64,000 nt of DNA from Bdellovibrio bacteriovorus (GCF_025558485.1 NZ_CP102930.1:186001-250000); one strand, 5' to 3'; shown: positions 41,173 through 49,312, counted from the stretch's first letter. Notes: a model not told the origin generated them from the sequence alone. Program-made: numbers and translations.

Positions 41173-41306
41173 AGCCCATGACAGGACTCGAACCTGCGAC
41201 CTTTCCTAACAACATCCAGCGATCAACCCGAATGTTAACAACGCGACGTGTACTTAGCCCGTGTTATAAAGTTTATGGAGCGCTCTCCCAACTGAGCTAC
41301 ATAGGC
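41173..41306 (-). tRNA. tRNA-like sequence with about 61 extra bases in the anticodon arm
   Basis: The ends fold as a tRNA: acceptor GCCTATG/CATGGGC, D-arm GCTC-AGTTGGGA-GAGC and T-arm GCAGG-TTCGAGT-CCTGT. Between position 26 and the variable loop there are 78 bases instead of 17, and no anticodon loop can be placed. Unlike the intact tRNAs here, no CCA is encoded (TCT instead). It is too short an insertion for a group I intron. It may be a broken gene, a fusion of two tRNAs, or a tRNA with an unusual insertion. Confidence 0.5.
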
Positions 41307-41412
41307 ATGAATTTTGTTGAGGGGACATTCCTCAGCCAGAGAATTCGGTCACTGACTGTATCTTCACGCCCTTTATTGGTTATCCAGATTTAACTGACCT
41401 CCCCGAATAACT

Positions 41413-41484
41413 GTATGACGGAAGGAATCGAACCTTCACCCTCAGCGCTAACTGAGTTTACCAGAAGCCTTTCAGCCTATCATA
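41413..41484 (-). tRNA. Degenerate tRNA-like sequence
   Basis: A T-arm (GAAGG-TTCGATT-CCTTC) and partly paired ends (TATGATA/CGTCATA) are clear, but the D-arm does not form. The anticodon stem CTCAG/CTGAG closes a six-base loop TTAGCG. No CCA is encoded. Probably a decayed phage tRNA. Confidence 0.35.
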
Positions 41485-41493
41485 CCACGTGTT

Positions 41494-41569
41494 TGGTGCC
41501 GGTTGAGGGATTCGAACCCCCGACCTACTGCTTACAAGGCAGTTGCTCTACCAACTGAGCTAAACCGGC
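41494..41569 (-). tRNA. tRNA-Thr(TGT)
   Basis: Acceptor GCCGGTT/AACCGGC, D-stem GCTC/GAGC, anticodon stem ACTGC/GCAGT with loop CTTGTAA (anticodon TGT), T-arm GGGGG-TTCGAAT-CCCTC, discriminator A and encoded CCA. Confidence 0.96.
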
Positions 41570-41575
41570 GAAACT

Positions 41576-41818
41576 TTACTTAACGAATTCGATGATGAAC
41601 GCTTCGTCACCACCAACAACACCTATTTTATCATCACTGAACACATTGTTAACTCTATCGATATTGAAAATGGTCAACTTGTTGAAATGATAGGCTTCAA
41701 TACTGAGAATGCCATCTTCATCGAAATATGCGCGATCTACCTTATAGACTGCATCAATATAGATTACAGTCCCATCCTCGACGCGATCAATCTTTCGCAG
41801 TAGACTATTAAGCTCCAT
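41576..41818 (-). CDS. Hypothetical acidic protein, 80 aa
   Basis: A soluble 80-residue protein with alternating strand pattern (GTVIYIDAVYKVDRAYFDEDGILSIEAYHF) and a high Asp content. It overlaps the upstream gene by 11 bases and ends six bases before tRNA-Thr. Unrecognised phage-type protein. Confidence 0.65.
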   Translation of the reverse strand: MELNSLLRKIDRVEDGTVIYIDAVYKVDRAYFDEDGILSIEAYHFNKLTIFNIDRVNNVFSDDKIGVVGGDEAFIIEFVK

Positions 41819-42107
41819 TGTTTGCTCCGTTAACCATCAGATCAAACTTGGTAACACGCTGGAAGATTTCCACTTCGATTGCAGAGCCAAGGTGGTCCTG
41901 ACAATGAATCAGGCCATTTTCATCGACACTGACAATCTCTTCAATCCAGACGTTACCTACATTACCTTCATCGTCGGTATACTTTACATCAATACCATCA
42001 TTCTCTTCCGGGTTGTCATCATAGAGAGTAACATCGTAGGGGAAGTTACCATCAACACGGTGGACGTTATTCTGCATCAGTTCAGCGAGACGTTCAAGAG
42101 TGAGCAT
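41808..42107 (-). CDS. Hypothetical acidic protein, 99 aa
   Basis: Starts MLTLERLAELMQNNVHRVDG; very acidic middle (DDNPEENDGIDVKYTDDEG) and a strand-rich remainder. Co-transcribed with the gene at 41576. A possible promoter (TTGTCA 42164-42169, 17 bases, TATGAT 42141-42146) lies upstream. No family recognised. It is the last complete gene before the right edge of the island. Confidence 0.65.
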   Translation of the reverse strand: MLTLERLAELMQNNVHRVDGNFPYDVTLYDDNPEENDGIDVKYTDDEGNVGNVWIEEIVSVDENGLIHCQDHLGSAIEVEIFQRVTKFDLMVNGANNGA

Positions 42108-42140
42108 TACGATTTCCAGTTGGAGTTAAGTTATAGGGTC

Positions 42141-42169
42141 ATCATAGCACGTCGTTTATTGACTGACAA
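42141..42169 (-). promoter_or_regulatory. Possible sigma70 promoter
   Basis: Minus strand TTGTCA (42164-42169), 17 bases, TATGAT (42141-42146), upstream of the ATG at 42107. The match is weaker than at other island genes. Confidence 0.5.
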
Positions 42170-42186
42170 CCCTAGGGTTTAAATTT

Positions 42187-42250
42187 GGCGGTGTGTACGG
42201 GAATCGAACCCGTGCCTCCGGCGTGACAGGCCAGAATTCTAACCAGCATG
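42187..42250 (-). tRNA. tRNA-Asp(GTC) truncated at its 5' end
   Basis: The 3' part is normal: D-loop GGTTAGAAT, anticodon stem CTGGC/GCCGG with loop CTGTCAC (anticodon GTC), T-arm CACGGG-TTCGATT-CCCGT, acceptor strand ACACACC, discriminator G and CCA. The 5' acceptor strand (expected to be like GGTGTGT) and most of the D-stem are missing; the sequence changes at about 42246-42251 to that of the response-regulator gene. It cannot be functional as it stands. Confidence 0.8.
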
Positions 42251-42703
42251 CAAGGCCGCAGAGGCACCAAGGCTTGCCAGAATTTCCAATGGGAATGCGC
42301 CATCCGCCGCGAAGAACCACTTTTGACTCGCACAGCACGTATTTTGGTTGTGGATGATACGGAAGACAACCGCTTCCTGTTACTGACTTATTTGAAGAAG
42401 CTTCCGTTTGAAGTTGTTCAGGCTGAAAATGGAAAAGATGCGGTCGATAAGGTTCTGGCAGAACCTTTTGATTTAATTCTAATGGATATTCAGATGCCGG
42501 TGATGGATGGCTATGCCGCCACCAGAAAAATCCGTGAGTGGGAACAGCAAAACAGTACAAAAGCCACGCCGATTATTGCCGTCAGTGCCAATGCCATGGC
42601 TGAAGATGTGCAGAAATCCTTGGATGTTGGTTGTTCCGAACACATGACCAAACCTATTAAGAAATCCGCCCTGCTGGAAATGATCCAGCGCTATATCGGC
42701 TAA
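42248..42703 (+). CDS. Receiver-domain protein, possible 3' remnant of a hybrid kinase
   Basis: A complete receiver domain occupies residues about 28-148: ARILVVDDTEDNRFLL, phospho-Asp in LILMDIQMPVMDGYAATRKI, IIAVSANAMAEDV and the Lys in HMTKPIKKSA. The annotated ATG at 42248 falls on the island boundary, so the first residues are unlikely to be original. TTG at about 42322 (LTRTARILVVDD) is an alternative. The sequence is closest in style to C-terminal receivers of hybrid kinases, such as the one at 51288, so this may be the truncated end of such a gene. It converges with thiQ. Confidence 0.75.
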   Translation: MQGRRGTKACQNFQWECAIRREEPLLTRTARILVVDDTEDNRFLLLTYLKKLPFEVVQAENGKDAVDKVLAEPFDLILMDIQMPVMDGYAATRKIREWEQQNSTKATPIIAVSANAMAEDVQKSLDVGCSEHMTKPIKKSALLEMIQRYIG

Positions 42704-43356
42704 TAACCTTCCACCAACTGACCGTTGCGAATGGTGGTGATTTTATTTGCCATCACTTCAACATCCCGTTGATCGTGCGTCACCAGCAAGGTGGGAATCT
42801 TTTCCTGTTCAATCACATTTTTAACCAGCTTGCGGCTTTCTTCGCGCAGTTCCTGATCCAAAGCGGAAAAAGGCTCATCCAGCAATAAAAGCCGCGGTTC
42901 TCCCATGATCGCACGGGAAATGGCCACACGCTGTTTTTCTCCGCCTGACAGAACTGATGCCGGTCTTTGCAGAAAGGATTCCATTTTTAAAGTCCCCACC
43001 AGCTCTTTCATACGAGCTTGCGCTTTGGCGGCATCAACTTTACGGGCCCGCGCCGCAAACATCATATTTTCTTCTGCCGTCAGATGTGGAAACAAATCCA
43101 GGGTTTGAAAAACCACGCCCAGATGACGATCCGGCGTCTTCAAACGCGCCAGATCCACCCCTTGGTAAGTCCACTTCATGCCGGGACAGTCTTCCAGCCC
43201 CAACAGAATGCGAAAAACAGACGTCTTGCCTGAGCCGGAAGGTCCCCATAAAACGGTAACGCCTTCATCCAGGATTTCCCACTGGTTGATGGATAATTTG
43301 AAGTCGCCATAATCACGGTGCAAATTTTCGACTAAGGACACGACTTCCTCCAACAC
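42700..43356 (-). CDS. thiQ: Thiamine ABC transporter ATP-binding protein ThiQ
   Basis: The ATPase of a thiamine/TPP importer. It has Walker A GPSGSGKTS (about residue 37), the Q-loop in VVFQTLDLFPHLT, signature LSGGEKQR, Walker B LLLLDEP and the switch His in LLVTHDQRD. Its length of 218 is typical of ThiQ. The assignment follows the ThiB and ThiP genes directly upstream. The start overlaps the permease end by 44 bases; a GTG at 43341 is an alternative. Confidence 0.88.
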   Translation of the reverse strand: MLEEVVSLVENLHRDYGDFKLSINQWEILDEGVTVLWGPSGSGKTSVFRILLGLEDCPGMKWTYQGVDLARLKTPDRHLGVVFQTLDLFPHLTAEENMMFAARARKVDAAKAQARMKELVGTLKMESFLQRPASVLSGGEKQRVAISRAIMGEPRLLLLDEPFSALDQELREESRKLVKNVIEQEKIPTLLVTHDQRDVEVMANKITTIRNGQLVEGY

Positions 43357-44776
43357 AAATTACGAAACAAATAAATCCAGCGACGACAATAAGACTGCTT
43401 AAAACAATGGCCTGATTCAAGCGGTATCCCGACATCAGGGTTTCCGTCATCATGGCAATGCTTAAATCATGATGCGCCAGAATCCGCGAAACAGCAAAGT
43501 CCCCGCACGCCCAGATCGAGGCAATCCCCGCCAACAGCCCCGCACGACGAGACAACTGAGGGAACAAAACTTCGCGGAAAATCTGATTCGGCGAAGCCCC
43601 CATGGAATAAGCCACGGTCATCTGATTCTGCAAGGCATGAAGCTCTGAATCCCAGCCCATGCGGAACAAACTGTTCAAGCTTAAAACCGTCAGCGCCAAA
43701 GGGATCTTAAGGAACGGATAGAGCCCTTCATTCGGCCCCAAAATCAACAGGCAAAAACACGCCAAGGAAGTCGATGGCGCCACATAGCCATTCAGGAATC
43801 TTTCAAACCACTTCTTGGGCCAGCAGTAAGCAATCCACATCAGTCCGCCATAACAAAGAACCCCAACTGACAAACCCAGAACAATACTGCCTAAAAAATT
43901 CCAGACAAGCGCTGACTGCAATTCATAAAAAGTGGAAATCATCGCAAGCCCCGACACAAAGCCCTGGGCGTATCCGAACAAATATACAAACGACAACACC
44001 CCGATAACCATCAGTCCGGAATAGCTGCCCAGCAATCGCAAGTTCGCCGGACGGTGATGCAAAGAGCCTTTCCCCCGACTGGCAATAAAGGACAAAGAAA
44101 AAATAAAGACAGATTGCAAGAAGGCCAGTAAAACCGCATCCCCCCACTGGCTGGAAAGACGGATCTTTTCATAGATCAGCACTTCCACCGTGGTGCCTCG
44201 CCCGCCCCCAACAATCAAAGGCACTGCAAAACTGCCAAAACAAATCACAAAAATAAAAAGCCCCAGAAGCCAGAGGTCTTTTTTCAACATCGGCAAAAGC
44301 CCCTGACGCAGGAATCTCCAGCGACTGGAACCTTCCACATAGGCAAGCTCAATAATTCCACCCAGCTTCGTTTCGATGGTCGATGCCAACAACACCGCCG
44401 CCAGACCGAAATTCATCAAACTGTGAACAATGACGATCCCGGCAATCCCCATCGGAAACGGATCAATCACACTTAAAGCGGATAGCAGAATAAAAATAGG
44501 CGGCAGAAAATTCGGCAGCAGACACAGGACTTCCAGCACAAAACGCAAACGACGTGTGCGCGGGGAATTCAGGGCCAGTAACCCCAAAGCCACCCAGAAC
44601 CCCAGCACCAATGAAAACACGGCTGACAGTGTCGCCTGTAAAAAACTGTTCTTAAAGGCCCAGATCAGCTCGCCCATATCGGGCCAGCTGGTCACTTGAA
44701 ACTGTGTCAGCAAAAAAAGAAAGGGAAAGATCAGGAAAAGAACCAGTCCAATCCTGAGCATTTGACGAAGATTCAA
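43313..44776 (-). CDS. thiP: Thiamine ABC transporter permease ThiP
   Basis: A 487-residue double-length permease with about twelve hydrophobic segments, organised as two similar halves in the manner of ThiP/FbpB. Permease EAA-like loops are seen as ELAYVEGSSRWRFLRQGLLP in the first half and MTVAYSMGASPNQIFREVLFP in the second (both carrying the conserved Gly). It overlaps thiB by four bases and thiQ by 44, forming a thiBPQ operon for import from the periplasm. For a predator growing inside prey, salvage of thiamine fits the lifestyle, as inference. Confidence 0.88.
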   Translation of the reverse strand: MNLRQMLRIGLVLFLIFPFLFLLTQFQVTSWPDMGELIWAFKNSFLQATLSAVFSLVLGFWVALGLLALNSPRTRRLRFVLEVLCLLPNFLPPIFILLSALSVIDPFPMGIAGIVIVHSLMNFGLAAVLLASTIETKLGGIIELAYVEGSSRWRFLRQGLLPMLKKDLWLLGLFIFVICFGSFAVPLIVGGGRGTTVEVLIYEKIRLSSQWGDAVLLAFLQSVFIFSLSFIASRGKGSLHHRPANLRLLGSYSGLMVIGVLSFVYLFGYAQGFVSGLAMISTFYELQSALVWNFLGSIVLGLSVGVLCYGGLMWIAYCWPKKWFERFLNGYVAPSTSLACFCLLILGPNEGLYPFLKIPLALTVLSLNSLFRMGWDSELHALQNQMTVAYSMGASPNQIFREVLFPQLSRRAGLLAGIASIWACGDFAVSRILAHHDLSIAMMTETLMSGYRLNQAIVLSSLIVVAGFICFVICVGGSRVLSRKFAP

Positions 44777-45813
44777 TTGAGTTCGCCCCGGCGGATTTCA
44801 GTCCAACGGCGCAGCAGACGATCCACTTCTGTCGCGGAAAGAATCTCCACCTGTTGCAGAGTCTTCACGTTCATCAGTGGCGCAAAAGGAGTGTTTTCCA
44901 TCACACCCTTCATCACCGGGAACATGTAGTTCTTTTCCATAATGATTTTTTGGCCTTCCGGCGACAGCATCAGATTTACAAACTGTTCGGCCAGATCACA
45001 GTGACGACAGAAGTCTGGAATCCCCACGAACTCGAACTGCACCGGAAGCGCTTCCGTGAAAGGCAGCGCCAGGTAGTCTTTCTTTTTTTCTTCAGTTTCG
45101 TGATACAGTGGCGAGGTCACATAAGAATAAACCAGTTTGGTCTGCTTGTTGGTGAAAAGACCATAAGCAGTGGACCAGGTTGGTGAGAAACTGTGAATCT
45201 GTGACATCAGCTTCTGTAAATAACGGAAGCCTTCCTCCTCACCTTTGGTGCGGATCACCCAATACAAAAACTGCATCCCTGGAGAACTGGTACGCGGGTC
45301 CTGCAAGGCAATTTTCTTTGCCAGTTCCGGCGCCAGCAGATCATCCAAAGACCCCGGCATGTGAACCAGTTCCCCCCGACGAGCCACGAACGTCAAAGCC
45401 CCCCAGTCATAGGGAACAAAGTAACTGTTTGCCAACGCCGGTCTGACGGCATCGTAAACATCCAACTGCCCCAGACTTAGCTTGCGCCAAGGCTGTTCAG
45501 CCGTGGCTTTGGAAAGATCAAATTGATCCAGACCGACGACAACATCTGCACCCAGGCTTTCACCTTCAATTTTCAGACGCTGCAACAAGATCCCGGAATC
45601 ACTGCCTTCGATAAATTCAACTTTGCATTTGCAGGTTTTTTCAAAAAGATCTTTCAGCAAAGGACCCGGTCCCCAGCGACCTGTAAAGGACGCATAACCA
45701 AATACTCGCACTGTCGGCAAAGAGCTCGACGGAGCCGCATTGTCCGTGCGATTTAGAACTGCCAGAAACAACGTCAGAAATACAACTGCGATGAATAGAA
45801 CAAAATGCTTCAC
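44773..45813 (-). CDS. thiB: Thiamine-binding periplasmic protein ThiB
   Basis: The substrate-binding protein of the importer. After a signal segment (FVLFIAVVFLTLFLAVLN) the sequence follows E. coli ThiB closely in pattern: SFTGRWGPGPLLKDLFEKTC, LLQRLKIEGESLGADVVVGLD, FVPYDWGALTFVARR, QDPRTSSPGMQFLYWV, WSTAYGLFTNKQTKLVYSY, TSPLYHETEEKK and YMFPV. The PDPRTSTPG-like loop and Trp/Tyr residues are those that contact thiamine in ThiB. First gene of the thiBPQ run, three bases after the DoxX gene. Confidence 0.92.
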   Translation of the reverse strand: MKHFVLFIAVVFLTLFLAVLNRTDNAAPSSSLPTVRVFGYASFTGRWGPGPLLKDLFEKTCKCKVEFIEGSDSGILLQRLKIEGESLGADVVVGLDQFDLSKATAEQPWRKLSLGQLDVYDAVRPALANSYFVPYDWGALTFVARRGELVHMPGSLDDLLAPELAKKIALQDPRTSSPGMQFLYWVIRTKGEEEGFRYLQKLMSQIHSFSPTWSTAYGLFTNKQTKLVYSYVTSPLYHETEEKKKDYLALPFTEALPVQFEFVGIPDFCRHCDLAEQFVNLMLSPEGQKIIMEKNYMFPVMKGVMENTPFAPLMNVKTLQQVEILSATEVDRLLRRWTEIRRGELN

Positions 45814-45816
45814 GAT

Positions 45817-46299
45817 TTACCACCAAAGCCCGCGACGGCGCTTGTAGAAGTAATAATCAAACCCCAGGCAACGACCGGCTCCGACCCAGGCCAGAATCAA
45901 ATGAATTGCCAAAAAGGTTTTATACAGATCCTCTGAAGCCGGGCCAGAAATGAAGAGCATCGTCACACACAGCAACACTCCCAGCAAAGCCACCGGACGC
46001 ACGACGTAGCCGACAATGTAGGAAATCGCGATGGCAAATTCCAATCCCAGAACAATAAAGGCCACAGTCTGCCAGTTCGGAATCATGGTGCTGCTGGCGA
46101 AAATTTTAAACCAGTTGGGCGCATGACTGGCAGGCAGCCATTCGGCCATTTGATCGGCAATGCGCGGACGGGTCAGATAGTCACCGCGATACTTTAAAAG
46201 AGCATGTTCCAGATAGTAATAACCCAGAAAGATTCTAAGGAAAGAAATCGGCAGAAGATGACCAACGTATTTAACGCTCTCAAAGAATGAAACTAACAT
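45817..46299 (-). CDS. DoxX-family integral membrane protein
   Basis: A 160-residue protein with four transmembrane helices. The pattern LRIFLGYYYLEHALLKYRGDY near the start, and VLGLEFAIAISYIVGYVVRPVALLGVLL in the middle, resemble DoxX/quinol-oxidase-subunit-like proteins. It precedes thiB by three bases and is probably on the same message, although no thiamine link is known for this family. Function uncertain. Confidence 0.7.
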   Translation of the reverse strand: MLVSFFESVKYVGHLLPISFLRIFLGYYYLEHALLKYRGDYLTRPRIADQMAEWLPASHAPNWFKIFASSTMIPNWQTVAFIVLGLEFAIAISYIVGYVVRPVALLGVLLCVTMLFISGPASEDLYKTFLAIHLILAWVGAGRCLGFDYYFYKRRRGLWW

Positions 46300-46313
46300 G
46301 AAGACATTGTGAA

Positions 46314-46967
46314 CTAGACACCCTTCTTAGGGCAAGTCTCCTCGAGAAAGCAATGACTGCATGCAGGTTTTCTCGCCTTACAGACAGCTCGACCATGAGA
46401 AATCAGATAATGTGACAACATAATCCAATCCTCCTGAGGCACCAGCTTTGACAATTGACGTTCGATCATCACGGCATTGTCTGTTTTAACCCAGCCCAAT
46501 CGATTCGACAGACGGGTCACATGAGTGTCCACGACAATCCCGCTGGGGATACCATAAGCATTCCCCAGAACCACGTTGGCAGTTTTGCGCCCCACCCCTG
46601 CCAGCTCGACCAAAGCCTCGAGATTTTGCGGAACCTCGCTCTTGTGCTTTTCCACCAAAGTAGTCGCACAGGCTTTGAGATTTTTGGCCTTATTTTTAAA
46701 AAAGCCGGTGGAACGAATGATTTCTTCGATGGATTCAACCGGAGCCTTCGACATGGCCTTGGGATTTGGGTATTTTTTAAACAAATGAGGTGTCACCATA
46801 TTCACCCGCTCGTCCGTACACTGGGCTGATAAAATGGTGGCAACAAGAAGCTCAAAGGGGTTTTTATAATTTAAAGCGCAGTGAGCGTCAGGATAATATC
46901 TCTTGAGAAGTTCAATAGTTGCGAGGACTGACGCCTGTTTGGCAGAGACCTTTTTATTACTCGCCAT
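46314..46967 (-). CDS. nth: Endonuclease III (DNA glycosylase/AP lyase)
   Basis: It removes oxidised pyrimidines and nicks abasic sites. Start at ATG 46967 (MASNKKVSAKQ), inside the end of the ferredoxin gene. The helix-hairpin-helix ELAGVGRKTANVVL with the catalytic Lys, the catalytic Asp in IVVDTHVTRLSNRLG, and the C-terminal four-Cys iron-sulphur loop (C-x6-C-x2-C-x5-C in CKARKPACSHCFLEETC) are all present. The length of 217 is normal. Confidence 0.95.
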   Translation of the reverse strand: MASNKKVSAKQASVLATIELLKRYYPDAHCALNYKNPFELLVATILSAQCTDERVNMVTPHLFKKYPNPKAMSKAPVESIEEIIRSTGFFKNKAKNLKACATTLVEKHKSEVPQNLEALVELAGVGRKTANVVLGNAYGIPSGIVVDTHVTRLSNRLGWVKTDNAVMIERQLSKLVPQEDWIMLSHYLISHGRAVCKARKPACSHCFLEETCPKKGV

Positions 46968-47190
46968 CGTTCCCGATGGCTTCAACCGGACAACCTTCCA
47001 TCGCCTCTTTGCACAGAGCTTCTTCTTCCGGAGTTTCAGGCTGTTTTGCCACAAACGCGTGGCCGTCTTCTTCGTGCATGGAGAAATTCTTAGGAGCCGT
47101 CAGGACACAAGCATCACAGGCAATACAAGACTGATCCACGAACATTTTGCCGGGCTTATTTTCTTTCCAACTCTGACCTTTATCTGCCAT
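46957..47190 (-). CDS. Small ferredoxin with one 4Fe-4S site
   Basis: A 77-residue protein with CIACDAC (residues 22-28) and a distant CPV (about 67). This is the single-cluster C-x2-C-x2-C...C-P arrangement of monocluster ferredoxins, with Asp in the middle of the binding loop. The centre between the motifs is acidic. It overlaps the nth start by 11 bases, so the two are co-expressed; nth itself carries a 4Fe-4S cluster. A redox partner is not evident. Confidence 0.88.
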   Translation of the reverse strand: MADKGQSWKENKPGKMFVDQSCIACDACVLTAPKNFSMHEEDGHAFVAKQPETPEEEALCKEAMEGCPVEAIGNDGE

Positions 47191-47354
47191 TGCAATCTCC
47201 TTAGGGTGCCAAGCCGCCTTAATATAAGCTTTTTGCCCTTGATGTCAAATCCCCTTCCCGACTTGGGTCGCATTTTTCAGGGAGTCCTGTGTTGAATGCT
47301 GGGTTCCCCCTCGCCCCCCGTATAGTATCTATATATGAGCCCTAGGGAGGCATA

Positions 47355-48446
47355 ATGGAAGGACCTCGTTCTCCGATGGAAGCTGAGCTTCCTCAAGTTT
47401 TGGATTTTTTGAATAAAAAACTAAGAAATGAAGCCTCTTGGTCGATCGCCGCAGAGTATCCTACGGCCTTTTCCTCTAACAACTTGCACAACATGCGCAT
47501 CATTGCCGACGAGGGTGCAGTTCTGTCCCATGCCGTGTTAAAGCCTCTCATTATCAAGTCCCCGCATGTGATCTTTAAAGTGGGCGCCATTGGTTCCGTC
47601 GTGACAGACGATCAGCATCAGGGCCAGGGCTACAGCACACAAATTATCAAAGACTGTCTGAAGTCCGCGACCGAACAATCCTGTGATATTGCGATCCTGT
47701 GGACCGATCTGTTCGATTTCTATCGCCGTATGGGGTTTGAACTGGCCGGGTCCGAAATCAGCTTCGTGATCGAGGACGAATTCGACATTCCGCCAATCAA
47801 TTTACGCTTTTCCACGGACAACAAAGTTTCTCCAGATGCAATCTATCGCCTGTATGCGGCCCATTCTGTAAACTCTGTGCGCACCATTGAAGAAACCAGA
47901 AAGTTCCTCTCAATCCCACAAACCAAGGTTTATACAGCCTGGGAAAGCAACGGTCAGCTGGCTGCTTATGCCATTGAGGGTAAAGGTGTGGATCTGGGTG
48001 GCTATATTCATGAATGGGGCGGGTCGGTTTCCAAACTTATGGCGCTGTTCAGCTTTATTCGTGCGCAAAAGGGTCAGCCTTACACAATCATCTGCCCGCG
48101 CCATGCCCAGAATCTGATCAAAGCTTTGCAGACTAAAACAGAGACCGTGAACAACGGTTTTCTGGGCATGATCAAGCTTGTGAACTTTGACCAGTTGGCT
48201 GCCAAAATCAAACGTGCGTTCCGCGCCGAAGGTGTCGCGGATATCGTGCTGGAAAAGCACCCGCAACATTTTGTCTTTGGTGTTGGTCAGGATCTGTACA
48301 CCATCAATAACGAAACCGACATGGTTCGTCTGTTGTTCGGTCCGGTGGACTATCGTGCTTTGGGTATCTTTAAAGAGGAAACCGTCCAGCAATTTGAAAA
48401 AGTTTTGCCTCTGAATCTTTGGATCTGGGGTTGGGATTCGATATGA
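47355..48446 (+). CDS. GNAT-family N-acetyltransferase
   Basis: The N-terminal half is a GNAT domain: IGSVVTDDQHQGQGYSTQII carries the acetyl-CoA pyrophosphate loop (Q/R-x-x-G-x-G/A type, about residues 80-99), followed by DIAILWTDLFDFYRRMGFELAGSE, the typical C-terminal strand-helix. The second half (about 140-363) is a further acyltransferase-like or substrate domain, giving 363 residues in all. AGGGAGG precedes the ATG. It overlaps the lipoprotein gene by four bases. Substrate unknown. Confidence 0.82.
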   Translation: MEGPRSPMEAELPQVLDFLNKKLRNEASWSIAAEYPTAFSSNNLHNMRIIADEGAVLSHAVLKPLIIKSPHVIFKVGAIGSVVTDDQHQGQGYSTQIIKDCLKSATEQSCDIAILWTDLFDFYRRMGFELAGSEISFVIEDEFDIPPINLRFSTDNKVSPDAIYRLYAAHSVNSVRTIEETRKFLSIPQTKVYTAWESNGQLAAYAIEGKGVDLGGYIHEWGGSVSKLMALFSFIRAQKGQPYTIICPRHAQNLIKALQTKTETVNNGFLGMIKLVNFDQLAAKIKRAFRAEGVADIVLEKHPQHFVFGVGQDLYTINNETDMVRLLFGPVDYRALGIFKEETVQQFEKVLPLNLWIWGWDSI

Positions 48447-49312
48447 AGTATTTTCTAAAAACCCTGCTGTCCGTTGTGCTTTTGACCACTGCTGTTTCCT
48501 GCGTGAAAACGCCGGAGCTGGAGGACGAGGAAAATCCATCCACCCTTCAGGAGGTGGCCGGAGCCCTGGGGGACGCTTGGGGAGATGCGGACCCGCTCAG
48601 TATGTCCACCAATGACTTTGTCCTGCAACGCACTTATCGCAAAATTGAAACCGGCGAAGACAAACTGTGGCTGCAAGAAGGTGTCACGATCTCCAAAAAA
48701 GAAGAGCGTGAAAACGACTGGCTTTACACCTACCTGTACCAGACAGAACTTCTGACCTCTGACGGCAACACCCAACAGAGCACACAAGAAGAACATCGCA
48801 CAGTGACAAAGGCTTCCCCCGCCATTGAAGCCATGGTGCGCGGTGCTCGTTTGAAAGGCGAGATTTCCACAATGGCCGATGATCTGCAAATGTCTCTGGG
48901 ATTCGAGAGAGTTTTGGGTTTGGCCTATGCCTGCCAGCTTTCCGACGCCCAACAAAAGATCTGCAAAGAAACCCTGGGTTACGACAGCTGTGAAATTAAA
49001 TGCTTCAACTTGAAAGTGTCCGAAGAAATGCGCCCGGCACCGGATCTGATGAAAACGCAGCCGAACTGCGGCGGACTAAGCAGCTGCACCATGAAAGTAA
49101 AAACTGTGTCGTTTGACTGGGCCGCTTACTACAAAAAAGGCGAAACGACAGAAAAGCAAAAGGTCAATTACAGCGTTTCCATTACACCTGACCTGCCTTT
49201 CTTCTCCCGCATGACGGACTATTGCTATCGCGCGCTGGCCAGCGCAGGAGATCAAAAAGCTTTGGTCTCTGTCTGCACCCGGCTGGCAAATTATCAAAAG
49301 GGCGGCAACTAG
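48443..49312 (+). CDS. Lipoprotein, hypothetical
   Basis: Starts at the ATG overlapping the acetyltransferase stop (ATGA, 48443-48446). The lipoprotein signal is SVVLLTTAVSC-VKT; an acidic region (ELEDEENPS) follows. The mature protein of about 270 residues contains seven or more Cys (for example CQLSDAQQKIC, CEIKC, CGGLSSC), so disulphides in the periplasm are likely. I recognise no domain. Translational coupling suggests a connection with the GNAT enzyme. Confidence 0.75.
   Translation: MKYFLKTLLSVVLLTTAVSCVKTPELEDEENPSTLQEVAGALGDAWGDADPLSMSTNDFVLQRTYRKIETGEDKLWLQEGVTISKKEERENDWLYTYLYQTELLTSDGNTQQSTQEEHRTVTKASPAIEAMVRGARLKGEISTMADDLQMSLGFERVLGLAYACQLSDAQQKICKETLGYDSCEIKCFNLKVSEEMRPAPDLMKTQPNCGGLSSCTMKVKTVSFDWAAYYKKGETTEKQKVNYSVSITPDLPFFSRMTDYCYRALASAGDQKALVSVCTRLANYQKGGN

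Larger units (their letters stand above)
35420..42250. mobile_element. Phage-like island with tRNA array and small membrane proteins
   Basis: Every gene and tRNA here is on the minus strand. The genes are short, AT-richer than the flanks and have TTGACA/TATAAT-like promoters. It holds six intact tRNAs, abnormal tRNA-like sequences, an Imm-type superinfection immunity protein and two copies of a phage protein family. No integrase, structural or replication gene is present. The right edge cuts a tRNA-Asp at about 42246-42251; the left edge lies between about 35405 and 35446. I infer inserted phage DNA, but an assembly join is equally consistent. Confidence 0.7.

Noticed and set aside
41173..41306. 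Group I intron in a tRNA
   Set aside because: The excess is only about 61 bases, far below the size of a self-splicing intron core.
41178..41393. Plus-strand frame starting MTGLEPATF
   Set aside because: This is the reverse strand of a tRNA-like sequence; such peptides are a common artefact of tRNA genes.
42156..42560. Minus-strand frame opposite the receiver gene and tRNA-Asp
   Set aside because: It is a shadow of the receiver gene and runs through a tRNA.
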